A DNA stretch of 64,000 nt, from positions 62,001-126,000 of the forward strand of contig NZ_QGGX01000013.1 in assembly GCF_003148805.1 (NCBI RefSeq). The letters run 5' to 3'. Of the stretch, positions 1 through 6,634 are shown in pieces. Origin of the DNA: Aminobacter sp. AP02. GTDB lineage: Bacteria; Pseudomonadota; Alphaproteobacteria; Rhizobiales; Rhizobiaceae. Within the stretch, counting starts at the first letter, position 1. Every line of letters begins with the position of its first letter. A program made the position numbers and the translations under genes. The notes below the pieces were generated by a model. The model made no database searches. It was not told where the DNA came from and saw only the letters and a program-made list of their open reading frames with translations.

Positions 1-372
1 GATGCGGCCAACGAGAAGTTTGGCGGCGTCGAAAACTGGTGGAATTCTATCAAGCAGCAAAAGCGGTTTTTCCTTGGCGCGGCGGCTGACGAACGGTTCA
101 GCGCGAAGGATCATTTCCGCATATCGAAGGGCGGCGCAGACGCGCCGCAGGTCGATGTTGCGGCGGCGCTTCGGGAAACCGTTGTTCAGACGAAGCCGAC
201 CGGCGTCCAGCAGGTGCAGGTCACCAATCCGCAAAAGGTCGCCGCGCCTATCAACGTTACCGTCTATGCGACAACCAACGCCTCGGCCGCCGACATCGGT
301 GCCGCTGTCGGCAGCCGCGTAAAGGCGTTGGTCGAGGGGATGTTCAGCGACGGGGGTGACGGGGGTATATGA
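1..372 (+). CDS. Phage tail tape-measure protein, C-terminal fragment (5' end outside window)
   Basis: Frame 1 is open from the first base to a TGA and has no start in the window, so this is the last 123 codons of a longer gene. The tail end reads NVTVYATTNASAADIG followed by a short helix and a Gly/Asp-rich end, the usual C-terminus of long-tailed phage tape-measure proteins, which set tail length and are ejected with the DNA. The stop overlaps the next start as ATGA, which supports a phage tail-gene operon. A different frame over the same DNA gives an Arg/Ser-rich ORF that is only a shadow. The family call is from the C-terminal signature alone. Confidence 0.6.
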   Translation, partial: DAANEKFGGVENWWNSIKQQKRFFLGAAADERFSAKDHFRISKGGADAPQVDVAAALRETVVQTKPTGVQQVQVTNPQKVAAPINVTVYATTNASAADIGAAVGSRVKALVEGMFSDGGDGGI

Positions 373-704
373 TGGTCCCGTCATACATGGGGCGAGAGGC
401 TGCGCCGGTGCACTGCGTTGCCTGCAATGCGCTCGTCGGCGTTCGCGCGCCTAGTGCCGGTGTCACGCCCGCGTTCGTCTGCCAATGTGGCCAGTCGGTT
501 TCTGACGACCACGCCCTTTACGCCTGCGTGCGTGTGGAAATGGCCCAACTCGCGGCGACCTTAGGTCGGCTGCTGAACATGCTCATCGCCGGCGACGAGG
601 CGCGGCGAGATCAACTGGCCCGGCATGCCGATGCCATGCACCTCGAAATCGAGGGCGGGCCTGCGGTCGGAGCACTCGTAGCGTCGATGATGATGAGCAC
701 ATGA
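369..704 (+). CDS. Small phage-associated protein with a Cys-rich zinc-ribbon-like segment
   Basis: 111 residues, translationally coupled (ATGA) to the tape-measure fragment. Residues about 19-48 carry CVAC and CQC pairs separated by some 20 residues, a pattern that could bind zinc. The rest is helical and rich in Ala, Met and Leu. The coupling puts it in the tail-gene operon, perhaps as an assembly or accessory protein. I do not recognise the family; the zinc proposal is inference from spacing of cysteines. It could also be a degenerate chaperone frame. Confidence 0.5.
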   Translation: MMVPSYMGREAAPVHCVACNALVGVRAPSAGVTPAFVCQCGQSVSDDHALYACVRVEMAQLAATLGRLLNMLIAGDEARRDQLARHADAMHLEIEGGPAVGALVASMMMST

Positions 705-750
705 GCCCACCCGCCAGCCGTACTCCAACACAACCACACGAGGTCAGATC

Positions 751-939
751 ATGAGCATCCACGCACTCGCAAATCAGGTCTTTGCGAACAACAACCCCGA
801 GGGCGCCGAGGAAGTCGGCTCATTCACCCTCAAGGTGAATGGACGTACCTTTAAGCGTCCGAACGGAGATGAGGTCTTCGTCGCGACCCGCATCAAGTCG
901 GAAGACAGCGTCGAGTTGGTCACGTCCGAGGACGAGTGA
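751..939 (+). CDS. Small acidic protein of unknown function (62 aa)
   Basis: Starts at ATG about 9 bases after a GAGGT element. The product is acidic, especially its last ten residues (SEDSVELVTSEDE region), with an alternating beta pattern in the middle (SFTLKVNGRTFKRP). Position between a tail fragment and a terminase gene suggests phage origin. No known domain recognised. Codon use and the ribosome-binding site are reasonable for a real gene, but the short length keeps confidence moderate. Confidence 0.45.
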   Translation: MSIHALANQVFANNNPEGAEEVGSFTLKVNGRTFKRPNGDEVFVATRIKSEDSVELVTSEDE

Positions 940-1157
940 TCTGCGCTGCGAAAGCTCCTACCGCAAGCGGCGTCGATACGCCGCTCGCTACGGCAGGGCC
1001 GAGGGGCCTCCCCGGCTTAGGTACCTTTCTAGGGGCAGCAATCAGGGGCCATGGCTAGGCGGCCCCGGAATTGCACGTTTTTCGAGTTTTCAAAAACCCA
1101 CTTTCGTTTTCGTTTCGAGACGCCTCAAACCCAAGGAAATGAAGGATTGTTGATCAT

Positions 1158-1655
1158 ATGAACGCTGCCACACCTGCCGCCGGAACCGTATCGACAGAAG
1201 GGCTTGCCCGTCTCCTGATGCTTTCCACTGATCGCGTCCGTCAGCTTGTCAGGGCCGGGCATATTCCTAGGGCCGGCCATGGGCGCTACAGCCTTATCGG
1301 CGCCTGCCAAGGCTACTTCCGTTTTCTCAAGGATAAAGGACGAAACGCCGGCCGCGAGGCGGCAGACGGCCGCCTGCGCGATGCGAAAGCCGAGGCGATC
1401 CAGCGTCGGATGGATCGCGAAGACGCCTATCTTGTCGACCTGCGCGAGGCGCTTGGGGTGTTCGACGAGATGACGAGCGAGATGCTGAAATTCGCAGACA
1501 CGTTGCCACCGCTCATCGCCAAGCAGCCTGCCGAGCGTACCCGCGTCAAGGCAATCGTTGATGCTGATGCCAGGCGCCTCCGGCGGAGCTTCGCCCGTAT
1601 CCGCCACGGCCTTGCGACCGGCCAGAGCGACACGCAAGAGGATGGTGACGAATGA
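1158..1655 (+). CDS. Nu1-like phage terminase small subunit (DNA-packaging protein)
   Basis: 165 residues. The N-terminal part (about 13-55) is a winged-helix/MerR-like DNA-binding unit: LARLLMLSTDRVRQLVRAG, then a wing with GHGRYSL and a GYFRFLKD helix. A charged, Arg/Glu-rich helical region (about 60-110) follows, typical of lambda Nu1-family small terminases that recognise the packaging site and assemble with the large subunit. The C-terminus is acidic. Its stop overlaps the next start (ATGA), as expected for coupled small and large terminase genes. Family assignment rests on domain layout and neighbour logic. Confidence 0.7.
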   Translation: MNAATPAAGTVSTEGLARLLMLSTDRVRQLVRAGHIPRAGHGRYSLIGACQGYFRFLKDKGRNAGREAADGRLRDAKAEAIQRRMDREDAYLVDLREALGVFDEMTSEMLKFADTLPPLIAKQPAERTRVKAIVDADARRLRRSFARIRHGLATGQSDTQEDGDE

Positions 1656-1786
1656 GCGTCTTTCGAACCAACGAGAAGGTCCTTGCCGAGGTCCGATGCT
1701 CTGAGTTGACTTCCCCCACGACCGCCTTGAACTGGTCCCTGACGCGATCCTGCGTCGTTTCAGCAGCAAAACAGAGCATAGCATGA
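1652..1786 (+). pseudogene. Probable terminase large subunit remnant, truncated after the first codons
   Basis: Starts by ATGA overlap with the small terminase gene, exactly where a large subunit gene should begin. The first 20 residues (MSVFRTNEKVLAEVRCSEL) resemble the N-terminus of GpA-type large terminases, but the frame closes after 44 codons and no ATPase or nuclease motif follows. From about 1705 a second frame is open without a stop into the next small ORF, which suggests a large internal deletion joined two unrelated segments. Without its ATPase the packaging function is lost. The homology is from memory of family N-termini, so treat it as inference. Confidence 0.4.
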
Positions 1787-2004
1787 CCATTCATATGCAT
1801 ACCCGCGCCCGCCGCCCATCCGTCCGCGAGTGGACTGATGAAATGAAGGTCTTCCTGATGGGCGAGGCCCTCAATGGGGCCGATACCGACCTTTCCAACC
1901 CTGCCGCCGTCATTGCTGCGCTCCGGGCCGCCAAGTTCAATCAGCCGTCGATCGAACACCTGGCGGCCCGCGCCGCAGGCGAGGCGCGCCGCCAGGCAAG
2001 CTGA
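1783..2004 (+). CDS. Small hypothetical protein (73 aa), possibly the 3' part of a fused gene
   Basis: ATG overlaps the preceding stop. The protein is helical with a basic N-terminus (HTRARRPSVREWTDEMK) and an Ala/Arg-rich C-terminus. The reading frame continues open upstream to 1705 (LELVPDAILRRF), so this may be the tail of a gene whose front was lost in the same deletion that removed the terminase body. No domain recognised. Confidence 0.35.
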   Translation: MTIHMHTRARRPSVREWTDEMKVFLMGEALNGADTDLSNPAAVIAALRAAKFNQPSIEHLAARAAGEARRQAS

Positions 2005-2137
2005 TCGGCACGCTTTTACTTTCAAGGGCAGGCCTGCGCGCCCATATTCATTTCACCGACTTGCTTTGTCCAATGGGCCGGCCATAATCGATGTATCAGC
2101 TTCCCCTGACGCCGGATGTACGCGCAGGGTGAGGCCA

Positions 2138-2166
2138 CAAGGCCGGTCAATGACCGGCCTTGTTTC
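2138..2166 (+). terminator. Rho-independent terminator closing the phage-remnant operon
   Basis: A perfect 10-bp stem (CAAGGCCGGT / ACCGGCCTTG) with a CAATG loop is followed by TTTC. It lies 130 bases after the last small phage ORF and 165 bases before the next gene, separating the remnant from the cassette downstream. The rest of 2005-2333 shows no convincing gene. Confidence 0.6.
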
Positions 2167-2333
2167 ATTCTAGCCCATCAATCTGTCCGACTTTGGCTTC
2201 CGCCTACTTTGCGATGTCACCGGGCGCGATCAACACGTGAATGGAAATTCGGTAGAGCGCGCACTTTGCCCACAGCTGCTCGTTGACACCGTGATCTCGC
2301 TGTGCCGAAGTAAAGTCGGCTAGGGAAACAAAT

Positions 2334-3281
2334 ATGCTTCAGAAAAACCGGCGGAACATTCTTTTCTTTGATCTGGTGATGGCACCTCATCCAAGCGATG
2401 CACCAGCAATCGAACTCGGAACCCTCATTCCATTCCTTCAAAAGCGGTGCGATGCAGGAGAAGCAGTTGAAGTGATAGACGCCGAGCGGCGTATCATCAG
2501 GCTTTCCTCCATGAAATCTATAAAACTCGCAGGCGGTGAGCCCGCTGTCGCAATGCTTTTCTGCCTAGGAGATCACGACAAGGCGGACACAGGTGTCACG
2601 CACTTCAAAACTGGGGCAGTGCGCGTTTTCGAAAAGGAAGAGGACGAGGTCGGGGGGCTCTCTGTTCACGCAGTAATTCGCCTGACCCCGACGAAGGAGA
2701 AAGGTCACCTCTATCGCGCAGTTCTGGAGGATATTACCGGCTTCGGACGGACGCCGATCCAGTCTTTCCTACGTTCGCAATTCAAAATCATTTGTGACGA
2801 TCAAGAATTCACATTTCCGCGCGACGACAAGCGACCAGTCAAGACCCGCCCAATGGTGGAACTGGCAGGGCATGCATCCGACAAGCTAAAAAACTCGCTC
2901 GAACAAGGTAAGCTGCTTCATATCGAACTCGTCGACTACACAGATGTCGATTTTGGGATGGACGAAGACAAATTTCTAAAAACTGCCAGGCGCGCTCTGA
3001 ACGTTTCTGTTTCGAAGACTTTGCCGAAGGGGGAAGGTCTCAGCCTGATCGAAAAGGTTCGGCTATGGGCGAATACGAACGGCTATGCTACCATGAGGGT
3101 TCGCTGGAAAGAGGCATCTTCCAGCCGGCCGCAGAGCGCGAAGGTAGACACTGCAAAGGCGGACGCAGGCGAAGCGTTTTTCATTAAGACTGCAGAAGTG
3201 TCATTTGCCACACCTTTGCCTGATATCTGCGCAGAGTTGAGTGACGAACTGATCACAGAAATGAAGAAAGCGCTGGTCTAG
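2334..3281 (+). CDS. Unknown soluble protein, first gene of a two-gene cassette (candidate defence or phage-conflict protein)
   Basis: 315 residues, no signal peptide or membrane segment. The first half alternates beta-strand patterns (RNILFFDLVM, VEVIDAERRIIRLSS, VHAVIRLTP) and the second half is mixed alpha/beta and Lys-rich. No catalytic motif that I recognise. The ATG at 2334 follows AGGG by about 8 bases; a second ATG at 2379 is possible but would remove the first predicted strand. The gene ends two bases before a membrane-protein gene, so the pair is translationally linked. Base composition is visibly less GC-rich than the core genes, consistent with recent transfer. Function unknown; the defence idea comes from context (phage remnant, soluble plus membrane pair) and not from homology. 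Confidence 0.8.
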   Translation: MLQKNRRNILFFDLVMAPHPSDAPAIELGTLIPFLQKRCDAGEAVEVIDAERRIIRLSSMKSIKLAGGEPAVAMLFCLGDHDKADTGVTHFKTGAVRVFEKEEDEVGGLSVHAVIRLTPTKEKGHLYRAVLEDITGFGRTPIQSFLRSQFKIICDDQEFTFPRDDKRPVKTRPMVELAGHASDKLKNSLEQGKLLHIELVDYTDVDFGMDEDKFLKTARRALNVSVSKTLPKGEGLSLIEKVRLWANTNGYATMRVRWKEASSSRPQSAKVDTAKADAGEAFFIKTAEVSFATPLPDICAELSDELITEMKKALV

Positions 3282-3283
3282 CG

Positions 3284-3892
3284 ATGTGGCGGCTTCTGGT
3301 TCCCCTGAAATATTTGAGGATTAAGCATCCAGAAAAGATCAAGTTCGATCTCTATTTTCCAATCGCGTTTGCGATTATTGCCGCGCTGCCACTTCTTTCT
3401 GAAAAGTTCCTTTTGGATGCCATGACAAGCCTCGACATTCTTGGTCGAACGAGCGACCTGTTGAGCATCTTGATTGGTTTTTTCGTCGCTTCGTTGGCGG
3501 CTGTGGCGACTTTTGGCAATGCCGAAATGGACGAGCCGATGACAGGTGATGAGCCTGTGACGTTGATTGATCGGGCAGGTAAACCCGACAGGCTCTCGCG
3601 TCGCCGTTTTCTGTCCTACCTGTTTGGTTATTTGGCGCTCGCATCAATAGTCACGTACGCGCTTGGCTTCGCATTTTTTGCGATCCAGACGTATCTCGTA
3701 GCCGAGTTTGCGCCGAAGTGGTCTACCACATCATTCGTCTTTTTCTGGATCTTCTATGCGGTCCTGTTAGGAAATATTCTATCGAACGCGCTGCTCGGAC
3801 TTTTCTACCTTACCGATCGAATTCACCGTGCAAATCGCGTAGTTTCCTTCAAACCAGCGCCGAAGAGTGGAAGCGACACGAAAGCCGCTTGA
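3284..3892 (+). CDS. Four-helix membrane protein of unknown function, partner of the preceding gene
   Basis: 202 residues with four hydrophobic segments at about 23-41, 57-77, 108-135 and 145-172, and a basic C-terminal tail. A cytoplasmic-looking loop between helices 2 and 3 contains MDEPMTGDEPVTL followed by LSRRRFLSYLFGYLA; this loop and the start of helix 3 are the most distinctive part. It starts two bases after the upstream stop, so it is certainly co-expressed. Membrane proteins paired with a soluble partner are common in abortive anti-phage systems, where the membrane part is the effector; Kiwa (KwaA membrane, KwaB soluble) is an example of the layout, but I see no sequence match to it and the gene order is reversed. 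Confidence 0.8.
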   Translation: MWRLLVPLKYLRIKHPEKIKFDLYFPIAFAIIAALPLLSEKFLLDAMTSLDILGRTSDLLSILIGFFVASLAAVATFGNAEMDEPMTGDEPVTLIDRAGKPDRLSRRRFLSYLFGYLALASIVTYALGFAFFAIQTYLVAEFAPKWSTTSFVFFWIFYAVLLGNILSNALLGLFYLTDRIHRANRVVSFKPAPKSGSDTKAA

Positions 3893-4004
3893 ATTAGTTC
3901 GCTCCAGTTTCCCCTGGCGACTGTGCCTGCGGTTCCAGCGCCCAGAGTTGCTCTTTCCACCAGTGCCGATAACTGGACTGTTCACCGCCAAAGGAGGACA
4001 GCCC

Positions 4005-4637
4005 ATGCCGAAGACGACAATCCACCCCGCCGATCAGGCCGATCTTATCGCAATCGCCCAGGCGACGCATTTCGTCGTGCACATGCGCCGGGGCCCGGCG
4101 GACGTGTTCAAGCAGGAGGCGCCCACCCTTCCTGATGCGATCGACATCGCGGAGCAAATCCGAGCCGAGAACAAGGGCCGCGACTGCCTCGTCTATGCAA
4201 TCACGCCCGAGGGCAATTCCATTCCGGTTCCGAAGGCTATGCAGCGGGTCACAGGCGCGGATGCGGCCATTCCCGATATAGGGAGGGCCATGCGCGAGCG
4301 CCGGGCTATGGCGGCCGATGGGCGAGGCAAGAAGGCGATATGCCCCACAGCGCCCCGTAGGGCCGCCGGCAAGGTCAATGACGCGGCGCCGAAGGCACGC
4401 CGCGCCGAGATCACCGAGAACGCAGCAAAGGGCATCCTGCCGCCGGTGCCTGACTTCTCTGCGCCGACCCACGCCCGCTTCCGTAAGAAGCTCACCAACA
4501 TTGTCGCCCTCGCCAAGGCCGGCGACATCGAGGGCCTCAAGGCCATCGACATCAACCCGGTGTCGAGCAGCCCGAAGGCGATGATCAGATATCGCGATCT
4601 GGCTGTGGTTGCGTTGCAGGCGAGGGCGGGGGCCTGA
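4005..4637 (+). CDS. Hypothetical protein (210 aa) of accessory DNA
   Basis: The start chosen is the ATG preceded at 5 bases by AAGGAGGA, a near-perfect ribosome-binding site; the frame stays open upstream to 3867 but without such a site. The N-terminal 80 residues look like a small alpha/beta domain (FVVHMRRGPADVFKQ, DCLVYAITPEGNSIPVP). The middle is basic, Ala-rich and probably disordered, and the C-terminal 50 residues are helical. Similar unknown genes occur on rhizobial plasmids and islands. No function can be assigned. Confidence 0.6.
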   Translation: MPKTTIHPADQADLIAIAQATHFVVHMRRGPADVFKQEAPTLPDAIDIAEQIRAENKGRDCLVYAITPEGNSIPVPKAMQRVTGADAAIPDIGRAMRERRAMAADGRGKKAICPTAPRRAAGKVNDAAPKARRAEITENAAKGILPPVPDFSAPTHARFRKKLTNIVALAKAGDIEGLKAIDINPVSSSPKAMIRYRDLAVVALQARAGA

Positions 4638-4652
4638 ATGAAAGGTTGCCTG

Positions 4653-4841
4653 TCAGCCTTTGAGCCAGGTGACCTCCGACCTCGCCGCGTTTCGTCCCAA
4701 GATCGTTTCCTTGATGGCGGGCCCGGCAAGTCCATTTTCGGCTAGTCCGCTAGCGAGGATTGTCTTGTTTTCTGCCTTTGTCCGAAATGCGCTCTCCCTG
4801 AATAAGCGGCTATAGAGTTCGTTCGAAAGTATTGTGCACAT
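4653..4841 (-). CDS. Small hypothetical protein (62 aa), minus strand
   Basis: ATG is preceded at 8 bases by AAAGGA. The product is moderately basic with a helical N-terminal half (SNELYSRLFRESAFRTKAENK). It runs convergently towards the upstream 210-aa gene, leaving only 15 bases between stops. No domain recognised; it could be a small regulator, an antitoxin-like fragment or a chance ORF. Confidence 0.35.
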   Translation of the reverse strand: MCTILSNELYSRLFRESAFRTKAENKTILASGLAENGLAGPAIKETILGRNAARSEVTWLKG

Positions 4842-4953
4842 CGAAGATTTCCTTTCATTACGACGATACCGTCTGAGGATACTTCGACATGGTTGCCCGC
4901 ATGTCTTTCGGCCATACCTCCGGGACCAAACAGGCCGTTCGTTGTCGTTTGGC

Positions 4954-4993
4954 GGGGGGTACTAATCCGAAGTGGGGGTACTATTGGGGGTAT
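4954..4993 (+). repeat. Three direct G-rich repeats (GGGGGTAC/T) in a gene-free stretch
   Basis: Copies of GGGGGTAY occur at 4955-4962, 4974-4981 and 4986-4993, the first two extended to GGGGGTACTA. The surrounding 4842-5217 has no gene. Spaced GGGGGTA blocks are often seen just in front of phage and island integrase genes, so these may be integrase arm sites or a former attachment region; no integrase gene is present beside them here. Confidence 0.4.
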
Positions 4994-5217
4994 CTTTCCA
5001 ATAGATGGTCAAAAATGTGACATCATTTCAGAGTGTTGCCGCTGCAGTTGAATGCCTGCCGGGGCACCATTTCACAAGTCGCTGCTGAATTTGGTGTTGA
5101 GGCCGTCTCGGCTTCTGGCCAGAAAAACTGCTCGAACAATCGTTAGTTCGCGCCTTGCAAAGGTATTTCCTCTCCGCGCCTAGCCTCGAATGGCATCGCT
5201 GGAAACGGGAGACGGCC

Positions 5218-5667
5218 TTATCTGCAAGCGAAGAAAGTCGAATATGGGCCAACTACGGAAACACCCGCGTAGCGCAGATTGGGCCGAAGCAAGTTCGTCC
5301 TGTGGAGGGCGGAGTTCTTCCAGCCTGTAAAAAGTTGCTGTGCGTTTTGATAGTTGTAACCAACGTTCTCCGCGCATACCACGCTGAGCCCGGCGGCCTT
5401 CGCCTGGGCCGATCGCTGGCGGAAACCATCATGGCCGAGTCTGTTTCTTGCCGCTTGGTACCGGCTATGCTGCCGCGCCAAAGCCTGCAGCGTACGATTG
5501 GAGGTTAGGGGCGCAAGGCCGCGGCTGCCCCTGTAGGCATTGATCAGCGCAAGTGTCTCTGGGCCAAAGTCGGCGGCCGTGGCGATGGCCTGTGTCATGC
5601 CTAAGCAACCGGAGACGAGAATCGCGATTGCGACTGTCCTCGAAGTGTTTGATATCCAACTCTTCAT
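5218..5667 (-). CDS. CAP-domain (SCP/PR1-like) exported protein
   Basis: 149 residues. An N-terminal hydrophobic segment (about 10-32) acts as an export signal; VSGC at 18-21 fits a lipobox, but an ATA-A site near residue 32 would also allow ordinary cleavage, so lipoprotein or secreted remains open. The mature part is a short CAP domain: NAYRGSRGLAPL, HSRYQAARNRLGHDGF, CAENVGY and the W-S-H-N segment near 115-127. Two cysteines (about 100 and 148) may pair. CAP proteins act outside the cytoplasm on lipids or cell-wall targets; the bacterial role is mostly unknown. No operon partner is visible. Confidence 0.85.
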   Translation of the reverse strand: MKSWISNTSRTVAIAILVSGCLGMTQAIATAADFGPETLALINAYRGSRGLAPLTSNRTLQALARQHSRYQAARNRLGHDGFRQRSAQAKAAGLSVVCAENVGYNYQNAQQLFTGWKNSALHRTNLLRPNLRYAGVSVVGPYSTFFACR

Positions 5668-6005
5668 AGTGTTTGCACCAGTGTTCTTGCGGCTTGCGCA
5701 GCCCGGTGATTGGCTCCGCTTCCGCTCTCACCACCCGCCCGATCTTGCAGCAGAATTGCAGGACAAAGGGTGATCTCACAAGGTGTCCAAGTTTGGGCTT
5801 GTGCCGACGTTTCGCGGATTTCCATCTCGCGGTTCAACTCCCGCGGTTGCAGGAATTTTTGCTTAGCGTGACAGCGGCGCGAGTTTCCACGACCGAAATT
5901 CGCGCGAGCATTTGATCCAGCGCAAAAAGTCTCGCTTGGATTTGACTATCATCAATCTTGTCGGGTGCATCGCCCTTTGTTTGCACTTGATCCCAACTGT
6001 CGCTC

Positions 6006-6042
6006 GCCCGCGCTGTATTTTCATTCGGCGCGGGCTTTTTTT
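6006..6042 (+). terminator. Strong plus-strand terminator without a plus-strand gene in front
   Basis: Perfect 8-bp stem GCCCGCGC / GCGCGGGC, 14-base loop, then seven T. The only clear gene upstream (the CAP protein) is on the other strand, so this terminator may end a small RNA transcribed from within about 5700-6005. The rest of 5668-6175 shows no supported protein gene. Confidence 0.6.
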
Positions 6043-6175
6043 CGTCGCTCCCATGCCAATCCAATTGCGGATGTCGACCTGCAAGGTTCGCCCGACTTGG
6101 TTTTGTTTGCGCTGGCGCAAAGAGCGCCCGACAGGCCGAGATCATCTTGCCGGGTGACAGATCTGAGAAACGCTC

Positions 6176-6274
6176 GTGCCTGACACCAACCAAGACAGCA
6201 CCTTGATCCCAATGCTGATTGCCGGACTTGTTCTTTTGGTCGTCGGGGGCATCGTGATCATGATGTTCGTCTGA
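6176..6274 (+). CDS. Single-span membrane microprotein (32 aa)
   Basis: GTG start shortly after GAGAAA; the frame is closed by a stop at 6164, so no longer version exists. A short polar head (MPDTNQDSTLIP) is followed by an uninterrupted hydrophobic stretch of about 20 residues rich in Leu, Val, Ile and Gly, ending MMFV at the stop. This head-plus-single-helix pattern resembles short conserved membrane peptides that I recall from Rhizobiales genomes. Function unknown. The weak ribosome site and small size limit confidence. Confidence 0.5.
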   Translation: MPDTNQDSTLIPMLIAGLVLLVVGGIVIMMFV

Positions 6275-6374
6275 AAATACGGGCAGGTGGGCTAGACTGG
6301 ACGCCTTCCGCAGCAAATCATAGCCATCGCCCTGTATCTCGCAGGAAATGTGCCCTCGTCAGAAGCCTCGACTC

Positions 6375-6400
6375 AAAAAGAACCCGCCGTGAGGGCGGGG
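6375..6400 (-). terminator. Minus-strand terminator after tctA
   Basis: Read on the minus strand, CCCGCC / GGCGGG with a short loop is followed by TTCTTTTT. It lies about 235 bases beyond the tctA stop and is the first good terminator for the tctCBA operon. The gap between them (to 6634) has no convincing gene. Confidence 0.55.
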
Positions 6401-6634
6401 GGATCAATTTACACAGCGGGCCAAAGCAGTCGTCGCGTCATATGCTGCGCGATCGAACGGGATGGTTGGTGTAAGAGCCCTCGTTCACATCCGACGGGGA
6501 ATGTTCGCGCCGTCCAGCCGCATGGTCAAATCACCATTCGAGTTTTTGCACCGGATATACCAATTTGTGTGGAGGGCTGCCGACCTTGCCGCATCCTCTG
6601 CGCGCCTTCCAACTTTGGTCGGCGCGCAGCGGCT

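Noticed and set aside
2-322. Arg/Ser-rich ORF at the window start
   Set aside because: Frame shadow of the tape-measure fragment, which is open from base 1 and couples to the next gene.
5825-5850. tRNA T-arm-like GGTTCAACTCCCGC
   Set aside because: The flanking bases do not form a proper 5-bp T stem and no acceptor, D or anticodon arm can be folded around it.
5834-6316. 160-codon minus-strand ORF
   Set aside because: It crosses a clear plus-strand terminator and the microprotein gene, has no good ribosome site and no recognisable domain.
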